Translations under genes and position numbers: made by a program
Assembly (NCBI GenBank): GCA_024305745.1
Contig: JAHRBS010000014.1
Span: forward strand, 2,673,501-2,737,500
Origin: Polyporus tsugae
Taxonomy: Eukaryota > Basidiomycota > Agaricomycetes > Polyporales > Polyporaceae
Direction: 5' to 3'
Length of the DNA: 64,000 nucleotides
The notes under the pieces: model-generated
Seen by the model: the letters and a program-made list of their open reading frames with translations, nothing else
The model's database searches: none
Told to the model about the DNA's origin: nothing
In this document: positions 12,186 through 23,305 of the stretch, in pieces
Layout: the number at the start of each line of letters is the position of its first letter
Position numbering within the stretch: position 1 is the stretch's first letter

Positions 12186-13531
12186 TCACAAGGTAGGAAA
12201 AATTACTGCCGCAACTCGTTCCCAGAGATTCCAGAGACGCAATAGAACTCCCATCCAGAAGGCTTGGAAAAGCCAAGGCCGTGGCTGGCGATCGACCGGC
12301 CGCTGCCCGGGCATTTCTCGATACCCGAAGGTGTCCGCCGCGCCGCTCGCGAAGAAGATATGCCCAAGCGTGGCGTGCACTCGGAAAAGTCCGCTGTTCG
12401 GCATCTCGTAGTTACCATCCTCGCTCTCGTCCTCGAAGGTGATCTTCATGCCCTTGCCCAAGTACGACGCTAGCTGGTTCACGGGGGGGTTGTGGTCAAC
12501 GACCCTGTACGCATTTTGCTCCTGTGTGGGTGTTAATTAGATGGCACCACCAGACGCGGAATAAGTGTAAATGCGAACCCCATGAATGAGACGCAACCCG
12601 AAAGATAAATCGCCAAACCGCTGGTGGTAAGCAAGGGCCAGCGTGATGCCATTCTGCAAGGTGTCAAAGCGGTGGAGGTGCAGGATGAAGTCTGTGTCCA
12701 GTCCGCACAAGTGCCGTAATATATCCATTGTCGCAATGGCTGAACGGGACTGAAGTTCGCATAAGAAAGTATGCTAGTAGTGGAGACCGACACAAGTTAT
12801 CGACATACCTGGAGCGGATCGTTTGATTGGCAATGTACCGCGACTGCGCGCTTGAATATATGGGCGACTTCAAGGCCCCTGAGGCTCCCACCGTTCTGAC
12901 CGGTGGCCTTGCAGTAACGTCCGTCGCGCTCCCTGCCCTGCAGATTTAACGTAATCAAAATGATGATGGAAATAGGACCATGTCCATACTTGCCTCAAGT
13001 CGGAACGCGGGTGGCCGTGTTCGCTTCAAGCGAGTCCGCCCAGGTGCTTGCAGTATCCGCGCCGTTTCTTCCATCGTCGGTACGACGTACCCCGGGATGT
13101 CGTCAACGGGGGTAGATCGTTTCGTCCTGTCTGAGACGACTAAACGAGGGGTTATGACTGGGGGCCTTTTATCAACAGCAGATTGACTTACACGGCAGTA
13201 TCCCGTACTCCAACCATATCATCGCAAGTGTTCCTAGCTCCAGCGCGAGTTTTCGTCCTGCGGAGCCCTGCGCGCATTGGATGACGGCATTGAGCGCATA
13301 CCGCTCACGCTCTTCGCCAGATAGCGCACTCGACGCCGCCCACGCCCCCAAAAGAAACTTCTTCACCGTGAATGGTTCCCGGGAATCTGGATCTACCCAT
13401 GACAGGGACGTGAGCCATCTTGGGTTGGTGTTGAGGGAGTAGTATTGCTTGAGATCGAGAACTTTGAGAATGTTTGTAACTTCCGTCCGCATCTGTTGGA
13501 TGTCACGGGGCGCCGTTGAAACCGAAGCCAT
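12186..13531 (-). CDS. HNH-1: HNH-domain protein with full catalytic set (373 aa)
   Basis: Five exons: 13531-13192, 13139-12994, 12937-12809, 12749-12579 and 12521-12186. They sum to 1122 nt with phases 1,0,0,0. Exon 1 encodes the helical N-terminal domain. Exon 3 has ERDGRYCKATG followed by LEVAHIFKRAVAV, giving the first catalytic His; exon 4 has QNGITLALAYHQRF, giving the Asn and last His. This is the order of an HNH_2-type core. Exon 5 has the family C-terminal domain with LFRVHATLGHIFFASGAAD. Intron 2 begins GCAAGT after GAG, a GC-AG intron with a consensus donor. HNH nucleases cut DNA with a metal; activity here is inferred from residues only. This is the only intact copy in the window with all three residues. 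Confidence 0.8.
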
Positions 13532-13535
13532 GGGT

Positions 13536-13790
13536 TTGGACTGTGAGCGTGGAGGCAGAGCCTAAGGTCAGTCACGGTGCGAGCTGGAACACGTACTAGT
13601 CACTTACAGCAGGGCCGGCGTCGAAGAGGGCAGGAACGGTTGGATCGGACGGACAGTTCGATTGGACTGTGCGCATGGAGGCAGAGCCTAAGGTCAGTCA
13701 CGGTGCGAGGCGTACTAGTCACTTACAGCAGGACCGGCGTCGAAGAGGGCAGGAACGGTTGAATCGGACTGTGCGTGGAGGTAGAACCTC
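13536..13790. repeat. Tandem repeat of about 120 bp upstream of HNH-1
   Basis: Unit 1 (13536-13650) and unit 2 (13662-13769) share TTGGACTGTG, GGAGGCAGAGCCTAAGGTCA, CGTACTAGTCACTTACAGCA and CGTCGAAGAGGGCAGGAACG. A third partial unit starts near 13765. The array abuts the start codon of HNH-1, so it lies in its 5' untranslated or promoter region. Unit 1 ends match coding-strand sequence near the ATG, which suggests slippage or unequal exchange. Confidence 0.75.
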
Positions 13791-13938
13791 GGATAGTTCG
13801 AGCGGCAACCTGTAAGGAAACGTACCGAGGTAGATCGGCCCTCGAGAGCGTTCTAGGCGGAGGTGGTCGAGCTGGTCGTGGATCAACCTGAGAACTGCGG
13901 ATGGACACAGAGTACGGGCCAGCTCACTTATAAGACAG

Positions 13939-14119
13939 TTCAGTGGCTGGCAGTATCAGTGGCCGGACAATTTCCTCGTAGTCGTTTACAGTGGCTGCCA
14001 CGGGCTGGACCACTCGATCGCGGTGGTTTACACTGGTGGCTGGACCATTCGATCGCGATGGCTGGACAGTGGCCGGACAATCCCGAGTCGATCACGGTGG
14101 CTGGCAGTGGCCGGAAAAT
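13939..14119. repeat. Cluster of short interspersed repeats
   Basis: The motifs CAGTGGCTGGCAGT, AGTGGCCGGACAAT and TGGCTGGACCAYTCGATCGCG each occur two or more times within 180 bp. Nothing coding was recognised. It sits between the HNH-1 upstream repeat and the end of HNH-2. Confidence 0.65.
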
Positions 14120-14209
14120 TCAATTACAGGATGCCGAACCCTCACGCTCGCCGAGGTTGCAAATTTGATGTATAAACTTATGTCCACGAGAAGCCATGCA
14201 GACGGAATG

Positions 14210-14903
14210 TCATAATGAACCCACTTCCAAACCAATTTCCGGAACCTCAAACCCAACGACAGACTTCCAAAACCACTCAAGTACGAGTAGGCAGAGAGCG
14301 TACCCGGGACGTGAGGCGAACAATATCGCAGGGAAGTGAACGCGTCACGAGCCCCACTACGATGAAGCATGCCCGCAAGCGCAACATGCACCCTGAGCAG
14401 CTCGCGGTTGGTGGGTCCCCCCAGACCCGCTGTGGTCGACGAACGTGACGTGGCTGGTTACGTGTAGGCAGCCGTCGTCGCAGGATGACCTGTAGCTATT
14501 GATCTCGTAGCGGTTTGGCACCTGTGCGGGTGTGCCCACGCCCATTAGCGAGGCGGAACAGTGCTAGTAACGGGAGAGAGGACGTCGCCGACCTCAGTTG
14601 GGTGCAGGCACCATAGCAGGGCGCGGAACGCAATCGCGGCTGATACATTCACGAATAGGGTGTTTGGAGGCCCTCAGTCCGTCTTTTCGATGATCGTGGC
14701 GTCGTCTACCCAACAAAAGCGCCTCAGGATGCCGTGTAATATGTCCTGCGGGGGGGAGCGCTGTGGAACATCAGGGTACCGATCGCTAATGGCTTGGCAC
14801 GACACACCTGGCTGGACTCAGACTGGACGTCGCGGTCTGTGGGCGCGTCGTGTGCCCACACTTCGGCTGGAATGGTCGATACAGCGTGACAGAACACGAC
14901 CGC
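14210..14903 (-). pseudogene. HNH-2: truncated HNH-family pseudogene
   Basis: Family pieces appear in order on the minus strand. VVFCHAVSTIPAEVW and DAPTDRDVQSES (about 14900-14820) match exon 3. LFVNVSAAIAFRALLWCLHP (about 14665-14600) matches exon 4. HVTSHVTFVDHSG, HVALAGMLHRSGARDAF and FWKSVVGFEVPEIGLEV match exon 5 and end at a stop near 14210. The pieces lie in different frames, so there are at least two frameshifts. The N-terminal domain and the RDGYxC segment are missing. It is closest to HNH-9. A His survives in FCHAV where HNH-1 has AHIF, but the last His position is Ile. Confidence 0.7.
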
Positions 14904-14917
14904 TGAGCTGGGCCGAG

Positions 14918-14940
14918 GTGGAGAGAGAGAGAGAGAAAAA
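14918..14940. repeat. (GA)n microsatellite
   Basis: An uninterrupted run of GA dinucleotides followed by a short A run, between HNH-2 and HNH-3. Confidence 0.8.
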
Positions 14941-15366
14941 GTTCGGCGAAGCCCACAGGCGCGCCCGCCCGGACTGGTGCTTAGATCAGTGGAAACGTTG
15001 ACTGGTTGACTACCTCGAGGTAAGTACGTACCGCTGGGCGCGAGCGTGCAAAGCGTTGCCAAAGATGCCAGTGATGTCAGTGTTGAACGAGGGCGTCGGC
15101 GGCTTCTATAAACTCTCTAGATCTGAGGTCATAGCCCATCGAGCCAACAGCGGACAGAAGTCCAACAACGTGAAGGGGAACATGGGCTTGCACTTGCAAT
15201 TCGAGGGCCCCGGGTGATGATATTACATAAAGTTCAGAGTGCCGTGGGGCGCCCATGTTCGAGCGCCCGGCGGCAGCGTACAACTTCACTCTCACTCTCG
15301 AAATGCAACTTGAAACCTACCTGTTCCATCTCTTACGCCTTGTATCCTTGTTCTGGTGACTGCTCG

Positions 15367-16783
15367 ATGGCTCTTCCTCTCCATTGGACCACTAGACTCG
15401 TGCAAGCCATTGACAATGTCCTCCACAATTCGGATATTGTCGGCGATGCCCTACACAGACGTGTGAGACAGTGTCTCGAAGTGCGCCCTGTATTCACCGC
15501 AAAGAAGCTCTTCGACGCCATGTACTGGATAGCAGACGAGCTTTTGCTTGTTGCGGTTAAATGGTATGTCTCCGTCGCTCTGCACTTGTGTAGGCCATGT
15601 CGCGAACACCGGTGGGACATCAGAGGAGCAGGCGGCATTATTCGCCGAGGTCATTGGTCAGCTCTCTACGATTTGGGCCGCGCTCATCCTCTGGCCTTGT
15701 GAGTGTTTCTTCTGCTCCCAGTTGTTCGTCTGTTCCTGAGATTTGTGTTTAGTTTACGCCCGCGCACACATACAACCAACTGAGCCCGCCTACGATTCCG
15801 AGTCTGGAGACTGTACTCCGACGGCGCGGCATGTAGAAGCAAACCGATCCAGAGAACAACATTGTCCGTGGACACAGCAGGCGAGGATATGCCTTGGTAA
15901 GCAATTGCTCGATAGCCACTAACTGTCTGCCTTAGATCATGGTCCGGGACAACTACGGGTGTCCCATATGCGGGGCTTTCGACGACATATACGACCTTCC
16001 CGCAATACCACCCAACGCATTGTCCACGATGCTTACAACAGTGCCGATCATTCAGACTGTCGTGTTGACGCAGGACATACACGGAGATACCGTAGAACAC
16101 GTTCATCCCTCTCCTCTATGCAAAACAACGAACGTGTTCGTGCTCAACGTCCTCGCAGGAAATTGCCGCCAGGCTCTGGAGCACTCTTTCGCGGTAGACA
16201 ACAGCATCTACGACGAGCTGTACAGCCCGGAAAACGGCTTTGCAATGAGCGTCGCTTCGCGGACTGCGTTCTGAAGGTTCATGTTTTGTCTGCGTCCTAC
16301 CGAGGTCTGTCGCACCCGTCAAACCCCACCTCTGCAATTCTTTCCGCCGACACTCAGGCACATCCAGAAACCGAACTGCTACGAGTTCAGGGATGAACGG
16401 CCAGGGCTCAGCTTCGCCGATTACCAGCACGTCAGCGACCACAACACATTCGTTGACCACAGCGCCACCTCGCCCCTCGTCCAGCAGGCCACCGCTGTGT
16501 TCGACCATGCGACACCCGAAGGCGCGGTGGACCTTCCGAGCCGAGATCTGCTACGGCTGCACGCTACGCTGGCGGGTGTGCCCCGCAGCGCCGTTCAGCG
16601 GTATTTCGACGGCGTGCGGGCTCCCCCATCCGGCAGCCCTCCAGCCCTCCACTACCCGGCGGCGCGGCGTTCTGGAGGTCCGTTGTCGAATATGAAGGGC
16701 TGGCGGTGTGTCTGGAGGCGGAGCTGCGCGATTCGTTGGCGTGGTTCAGGGATTCGGAGCGGGTCTCTGGCTGCGCCGGGTAG
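15367..16783 (+). pseudogene. HNH-3: HNH-family pseudogene
   Basis: The start ATG at 15367 opens an N-terminal domain recognisable by LYSRA-like and KKLFDAMYWIADELLLV segments. A one-base shift near 15570 is needed to reach GQLSTIWAALILWPC. The exon 2 linker begins VYARAHIQPTEP. Exon 3 (after an intron ending at about 15936) has IMVRDNYGCPICGAF. Exon 4 is interrupted by TGA at 16272-16274, just before RFMFCLRPTE. Exon 5 has FVDHSA and LLRLHATLAGV, then a further frameshift near 16640 before GAAFWRSVVEYEG; the final stop is at 16781-16783. The first catalytic His is replaced (PIIQTVV) and the last His is Thr. It lies head-to-head with HNH-2. Confidence 0.75.
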
Positions 16784-17098
16784 TCCCTCGCCCGTCCATC
16801 CTTTCAAGACGCTATTCCCATCGAACTCACCAACACCGCTCGACAAACGACTGAACGAGCCCGCGGACACCGAGACACATACGCATCACTCTGGCAAGGA
16901 AGCACTCCGAGTGCTCTGGGCCTCGCTGTGCGGCTTGGAAGGTGGTGGAGCGCTCCGCTTGTCGTCCCCCATCCTGATTCTCGTCAATACGTCATCGCAA
17001 TCTGAAGGGCCCCTGTGTATCGGAACGTGACTCAGAGCTTCCCCTATTATCTATAGGCTATATACGATGTCTCAATTGCATTGCTACCACTAACCACC

Positions 17099-18748
17099 AT
17101 GTTCGGCGTTGCTCAGCACATCCTATCCCTCCTCAGCTTCAGCTTCCAGAGCGAGGCTAAGGTGCCCCCCGCGACAACGCCCGAGTCAGCCACTCTGGTG
17201 ACCTTGCGCGCCCGGGCCGCGCACGTCCTGACGGTCTTTGACGACCCGCGATACGCCCACCTCGACGTCCCGGACTGGGTGCACCGTGTCTCCACCACCG
17301 AGCATCACGTTGTCGATATCACGGTGCGCGGCCTCGTTCGGGCAATGCGCGAGACTGCGGCCTCGCTCGGCCTCGCAGACGGCGAGCGGTACGTCCTCGA
17401 CGCAGTCTGCGCCTGCGCCGACGATGCGGAGAGCTCGAAGGCTACGGCGGAGCACTCGCTCGAGAAGACACAGCTTGGAGAAGAAGAGCCGGAAGCACTC
17501 GCGCGCAGGCTACAGCGCCTCGCGTCCGCCTGGGTCGCGTTCCTCCTGTGGCCGTGTACGTCGTCACGTTCCTCTATTGATCATGAGCCGCAGGCTCGAG
17601 CTCAAACTGAACGAATCATCGTTGGACCCATCCAGTTTACGCGCGGATGGACGACCCGGAGAGCTGGGCGAGGTTCTACGCCTCGCCGTGCACGGGGCTC
17701 TCGCACGGCCCGAAAGCGATGGCGTTCGGGAACTTCGATGCCGACGAATGCATTCGCATGTCCTCGTACCCCCTGCGAGACCAAGTGAGCACGCGTGGGC
17801 GCACGGAACATCTTGGTCGCGGATCTGGTTCTGACGGAGTCGTTGCATGTGACGCAGGTCGTCCGGCGCGACGGACACCAGTGCGTCGTGAGCGGCGTGT
17901 GGGATAACCGGTCTCGCAGGCCGGTCCCGTATGGCATGCTCATGGATTACGTGGATGCCGTCCGGATTTTCAAGCATCCTTTAGTGGTGTACAAGGAGGT
18001 GTATGACAACGACGAGGTGTGTGTCCCGCACGTGTGTTGACCATGTTTCCGTAGGTTCACCATAACATGCAGCGGCGGCGCAAGTCCGTGGTGCTCAGCC
18101 TGGAAGTCCTCCGCCGGTACACGCAGCTGAGCGACAGATACATCGATATCCAGTCCACGGGCGACGCGCCGGGCGTCATGGACGACCCAACGAACCTCAT
18201 CTCGCTCGGCTGCACGACGCACACCAAGTTCGACGCTTTCGGGATCTGCCTCGTCCCCACACAGGTTCGCCTCCTCCGAGTCTCCCGTGTCCCTCCCGAT
18301 TCCCTGTGTCTGACGAGAGCGCACTGCGCATCAGGTTCCGAACACCTATCGAGTCAAGGACCACGACCCGCGGTTCGTCGGAGTCACGTACCCATCCATT
18401 ACGCTCCGACACACCGTCACCTTACAGGATCACACCGGCGCGGTCGATGGTAGCGGCGATGGCGAGAAGCCGGTCAGAAGCATCCTTCCTAGCCAGGAGC
18501 TATTGCGGATGCATGCGGCCTTGGGCGGCGTGCTTTATACGACCGGTTTGGCCGGCATCTTTGACTGGATCGAGAACTACCCAGACCGTAAGAGTTTGGA
18601 TGTGGGTGGCCTCCGACCGCTGCCAGTGCCCGACCCCGACGGAGCGTCGTTCTGGAATGGTTTGGTGGATGCCGGCGCGGACAGCGCGAGTCCAAACTTG
18701 AACAGTTTGGCACGGTTGCTCGGGATACCGGTGACTCCGGGGGTGTAG
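17099..18748 (+). CDS. HNH-4: intact HNH-family protein, first His replaced (462 aa)
   Basis: Five exons: 17099-17555, 17636-17784, 17858-18016, 18055-18264 and 18335-18748. They total 1389 nt with phases 1,0,0,0. The N-terminal domain shows WVHRVSTTE, GERYVLDAVCACA and WVAFLLWP. Exon 3 has VVRRDGHQCVVSGVW, then AVRIFKHPLV, so Arg stands where HNH-1 has the first catalytic His. Exon 4 keeps the other half, DPTNLISLGCTTHTKFDAF (Asn and last His). Exon 5 has LLRMHAALGGVLYTTGLAG. A TATA-like TATATA lies at about 17059-17064, some 35-40 bp upstream of the ATG. The open frame and clean splice sites imply it is expressed; whether it still binds or cuts DNA is unknown. Confidence 0.85.
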
Positions 18749-19041
18749 CCTCACTTGTCGTTTGGCATGATCGGAGGCGTTGCGAGCGTAGTTGGGAAAC
18801 CGAAATGTACTAGTACTATACTCGTTGTGGACTTGTATGAATACGCGCCTGAATGATCCGCCCCCCTCATATCTGTTTGTAAACCCCGTTGTAGGCACCC
18901 GGGTCCGTAGTTTATGCGTATGGCTGTGAACCCGAATATACTACTTCCATCACCTTCGAAACAGCGAGCACAACTATATAACATTCTTCTTGTAGTACTA
19001 CATACCATTCGACGGGGAGTCTCTGTACAGTACCACTAGAA
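18749..19041. other. Convergent intergenic region
   Basis: Separates the 3' ends of HNH-4 (plus) and F-box-1 (minus). It should hold both 3' untranslated regions. No ORF or repeat of note was seen. Confidence 0.4.
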
Positions 19042-20140
19042 TCACAGGCTCCAAGCATCATCACGCTCATGCACAAGCTCAGCACCGAAAGGCTCACACC
19101 TGCGTCTCACCTCCATGAACACAAAGGGATCATCCAGGGCGCCCGAACAGACGATGATCCGCGGCTTCGTAGTAGTACTACTAGTGCCACGAGCGGGAAA
19201 CTTGAAGAGTCCGCTGCCCAACGCTAAGCACAACTCCCACCGGCATAGCTGTTCCCAGGACAGCGCGCCCCGATGGCGGAGAACCAAGGTCCTGAGGGCC
19301 GAGGGGACTTGCGGGCCAATCGCTTCCAGTCGGACCGCGCTGGGCTGTGTGATCTCCAGCGTCTCGACGTTCGGGCACAGCGGGAGGATGGCGGTCACGA
19401 ACGCGGTCGTCGCGCCGGACGTTAACGCAAGGTACCGAAGGTTCGGAATCATGGAAACGACGCGGCGGGGGGTCTCTCCCGCCGCCGCCGGGAGGGGTGC
19501 GTAGTACCCACGGGTGTCGTCGCGGGTCTCCATCCACAGCTGACTCAAGATGAACTTCAGATGCCAAATATTGCTGAATGAGTAGTCGATGGAGAGGCGC
19601 GTGACCTGCGGCGGGAACGGCCCCAGCTCGAGGTGGTGGAAGACGTCGGCAAACCCCCGGTCCGTGTACCGGAGCGAGATGTGTTGGAGGTTGGGGAGAT
19701 GCCAGTCGGGTGCCGAAATCTTGTCCAGGACGAGCGAGATGGCGTCGTCCGCATCGTCGCCCCAAGAGGGCCACGGACCCCGCTTGATGAGGGCGGCGAC
19801 TCGACAACATGAAACGTGACGGAGCGACACACGTCGTTAGCGAATCGGGTTCTCTCCTGGTGAACAGGTCATCTGCCTTTGGTATCGGTGAGGTTTTGGA
19901 GAGAAGTCGGAGGAAGGTGTGTGCGTTTCGCTTGCTAGAGCTGCGAATGTCGCGAAATGTGATGAGCGCGACGAGGGTGAGCCAAGCGCGGTTGACCAGC
20001 GTGAAGTTTGTTCATGTTTGTTCCGGGCAAGTGTTTCTGGAGCCCATCGGAAAATCAAAGAGAAATTGACGATGTCTTATATATCCCAGAGCTTGGTGAG
20101 GATGCGAGAGACGAGTTCTGGGGGAAACCACGGAGAGGAC
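19042..20140 (-). pseudogene. F-box-1: F-box-like gene with frameshifts
   Basis: The N-terminus reads SPWFPPELVSRILTKLWDI (about 20138-20082), the F-box-like start also seen in F-box-2 and F-box-3, but a stop follows at once. The next family block, LVNRAWLTLVALITFRDIR, is in another frame. A further shift near 19830-19800 separates CRSVTFHVV from the long open part, 19830-19042 (262 codons). That part carries leucine-rich repeat-like strands (LPNLQHISLRYTDRG, LEITQPSAV, LRTLVLRHRG). F-box proteins link substrates to SCF ubiquitin ligases. Either this is a pseudogene or a shortened protein starts within the open part; I favour pseudogene. Confidence 0.65.
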
Positions 20141-20847
20141 TGGGGAGAGAGGAAGAACAACCATGGGCCACCATAAAGGGGCTGGTTGTGCGCGCATTCC
20201 TCCCCTAAGTCTGTCCAGGAGTCCAAGGGGCCTGCTCATCGGTCTGCCCGGGCGTCCTGCAACGCGAAAGCTACAAATCAGCGCAATTTGGAACGGAAAC
20301 ACATATGTCCGTCATGCGCACCGCGTCCTGTTACTGACGAAGCGTGTATGTGCAGGATGGCGTTGTGTAGACTCAGGGGTTCATGTGCGAGAGAGACGGC
20401 CATGAGGCCGCGGTTGGGTAAGAGAGTGTTTTGAGCTACCGGAGTATCTCGGGATTCTCGGCGTGTCCGCATTCCATGTCGCTAGATTCTATTGCAAAGA
20501 AAGCAGTCAGTACGTGACCTTCTGTTCTCTCCAAGAGAAGGATGTCTACGCACGCTTACCATTATCCTGCAAGTTTCACATCGTGCTGGCGAACGCTGCT
20601 CGCGATTGAGTCGCGGAAGTACCGGGTCGATCAGCACCGCATTCGAAATCCGCCCGAGAGAACCAGATGCGCTCCGACGTTATCGTAGCAGACCTTGTCT
20701 CCCACATCCGCCCATGCCCGGATCTTACTACGAGCCCGGATGCGAGAAAGGGGCTGTTTGTGCGTTTGTGCACGAAGATAAAAAAACCGTAACACCATCC
20801 TTCCTGCCTCATCCTTGTACCCAAACCTCCACAAAAACACCGCGTAA

Positions 20848-21892
20848 ATGTCTGTATCCACACAACTTGCAACTTCCTCCACCGAGTCGGGCTCCGCATG
20901 GATTCCCCCTGAACTCGTCTCTCTCATCCTCACCATGCTCTGGGAAGAACCGTCACACTAGCGGTCAGCTTTGTTGAAGAGCATCGTATTCGTCAATCGC
21001 ACTTGGCTCGCGTTGGTCGCTCCCATCGCCTCCCGCGACGTCCACATCTCTAACGAGCGAAACGCATGTGCCTTCCTCGGTCTCCTCCCCAAACGGAGCT
21101 TATATAGTGACCTGTTCATCAGGGAGGTAAACCCATTCGCCAACGAAAACTGCCGCTCCCTCACGTTCCATGTGAAAAACCGGAACACTTCCAAGTCGCC
21201 CAATGGTGATCCCGGGTCCAAAGACTTGTGCACCCCCGCCACCTGGTGGGGCTCCCAGTCCGACGCCGCGATCCTCCTATCCAGCGTCTATGTGTTCCAC
21301 TATCTCCCCAACCTCCGACACGTCTTGTTCCGGTACACGGACTGGGCGTACGACGACGTCTTCCTGCAACTCGAGAGGATGATGTTCCCACAACAGGCCA
21401 CCCACCTCTCGGTCGACTGCTCGTTCACGATCCCTGCGTGGGCGGCCGGCCTTGAACGAATCCGGCATGGTAGCGAGGTGGTCCCGCCGCAGGAGATATC
21501 CCCTCGCTCCGAGCGTCCGCCATCTCTCGTTGTCCGGCGTGACGACGGTGTTCGTGGCGACCATGCTCCCGGTGTGCCTGAACGTCGAGACAGTCGAGAT
21601 TACACACCCGACGGGACTGGACGCGCTTGCGCCGCTCCTCCCGGCCGTTCGCACTCTGGTTCTGCGCCATCCGGGCGTCGCCTTGTCCAAGAAGACGATG
21701 ATGTCGTGGAACTTGTCCGCGGCGTTGGAGGACGGGCTCTTTCCCGAGGGAAAGGGTAAGAAGCCGACCCGGGTCGTCGTCCATTCGGGCACCCCCGAGG
21801 CCGACTCATTCATCGAGCTAAGACGCAGTTGTAAGGGTTTCAATGTTGAACTTGTGTATGAGCGCGACGATGCTCGGAGCCCGTCATGTTAG
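20848..21892 (+). pseudogene. F-box-2: F-box-like gene with nonsense codon and frameshift
   Basis: ATG 20848 opens a frame close to F-box-3 (STQLATSS, then AWIPPELVSLILTMLW). It is interrupted by TAG at 20959-20961 and continues in the same frame with FVNRTWLALVAPIASRDVH. A frameshift near 21450 moves the rest (HLSLSGVTTVFVATMLPV, LRTLVLRHPG-like, FIELRRSCKGFNVELVYERD) to the next frame, ending at 21892. The TAG fits CAG to TAG. Its 5' flank matches that of F-box-3 for at least 120 bp, so the two arose by tandem duplication including the promoter. Confidence 0.75.
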
Positions 21893-23230
21893 CACGACCG
21901 GGGACAGTATAGGTTTCTTATAATAATAATAATAACAACAGCAATTCATTATCGATCGAACCGCCCCGCCGACTTGAATCCGACAACTCGAGTCTGCTGG
22001 ACAGCCCGCTTAACGACGGGAGAAACCACAGCACGAAATGCGTCGAACAACGTCGAGTGATTCGGAACCAAATGAGGAATAAATACTCACCTGTCGCATT
22101 CGTGCAAACGGTGCTGCACCAACTTGTCCTCCAGGTGGCCAATTGAGCCCTGTCCAAAGGCGCGGAGTGGCCGGGGTGTCCTCGGCGACGGTGTGTGCCG
22201 TCCGCGTCCGAGTCACTGCTGGACGCTCTGCTTCATGAACGCCACTTGTGTGCCGTCTCGCCGTGGCCAGCTCTCGGAAGACTTGTGGTTCCCTGTTGTT
22301 TACATTGAGGAGAAAAGAAATAAAGGATTTCAATATCTGTCAAAGGTTCCGATGGACTAACTGCACTCACCCGTAGTCTGGTCGTTCAACATGCTGGACT
22401 CACGTGCGGGTTCAGAAATGCTGTTGATATGTATATGTGTGGGATGTACGTCTTGGCCCCGAAACATGGCACATCGGTGTAGATCCACCCGCTTGAGATG
22501 CAGAAACAGCATCCGCGGACGGCCGTGGCACAGGAGTTCAAGTTGCAGTGTAGTGTCAGAGATGGAAGATTCGTGCAGGCGGAGCGAGCGGTGGGACGGA
22601 GTAGGGGCGGCGAAGTGGGCCTTGTTGAACGCGTCAATAGCGTACAGATCGAGCAGCTTGAGAATCAGGGAGGAGCTCGCGAGAGGAAGCCGAGGAGGGC
22701 TGAGGATGTGATCGGCTGGCACTGCCTAGTCTGCTGGTAGTAAACGGTAGGTAAGCTCTTCGAGGCTCGAGGCAAGCGGTGATAATAGTCCGGCAAGTAG
22801 TTCTGGAGGCTCCGCATGGCGGGGAACAGGTGCAGCCGAAGTCGTCCAGTCGACCGTCACCGACTGCCAGTCCGAAGGCTCAAGCTCGGTGTTGCGGGGA
22901 CCGGCCCGGCTGTTTGGTCATGTTAGGATCAAAAGCCACCGCCTGCCTTTTTGGGACTCGGATGAGTGGCGGTAGAAATTCCAAACATTCCCGTCGGACG
23001 ACCTGCTATTGCTCTCTTCAGCTCTCCATTGAAGTGGCTTTGGTCCACTTTGGAGACGTGCACAGTATATCCAATGTTCGCGGACCGATCTCCTTGGCCA
23101 ACACCCGCTCCAGCTGAGGACTCGGACTCCCAGGCGGGCTCCATAATCGATACCAGGCTTTATTGCCACATCCGCCCGCTCTCGCGTCTTCCACCAGCCC
23201 GGGCGCCATAGAGGGGCTCCTCGTCCGTGC
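21893..23230. other. Region between F-box-2 and F-box-3, no supportable gene
   Basis: An ATAATAATAATAATAACA microsatellite lies at about 21919-21936, just after F-box-2. A 121-codon minus-strand frame at 22357-22722 has some protein-like character (LQLELLCHGRPRML, LKRVDLHRC) but no recognised motif or partner exons. From about 23150 onward the sequence is the duplicated F-box promoter. Nothing else can be supported. Confidence 0.4.
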
Positions 23231-23241
23231 ACATAAAAGAC
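23231..23241 (+). promoter_or_regulatory. Putative TATA box of F-box-3
   Basis: ACATAAAAGA lies about 65-75 bp upstream of the ATG at 23306. The corresponding position upstream of F-box-2 (about 20778-20790) reads AGATAAAAAAACC. The surrounding pyrimidine-rich leader ending in AAATGTCT is shared by both genes. Confidence 0.5.
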
Positions 23242-23305
23242 TGACCGTAAGCCCATCATCCCTCCCTTACCCTTATCCCCAAACCTCCACAGAACCACCA
23301 CCCAA

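Noticed and set aside
19830..20140. Treating the N-terminal part of F-box-1 as intron-separated exons of an intact gene
   Set aside because: The shifts fall inside blocks that are continuous in F-box-3, and no donor/acceptor pair restores the frame.
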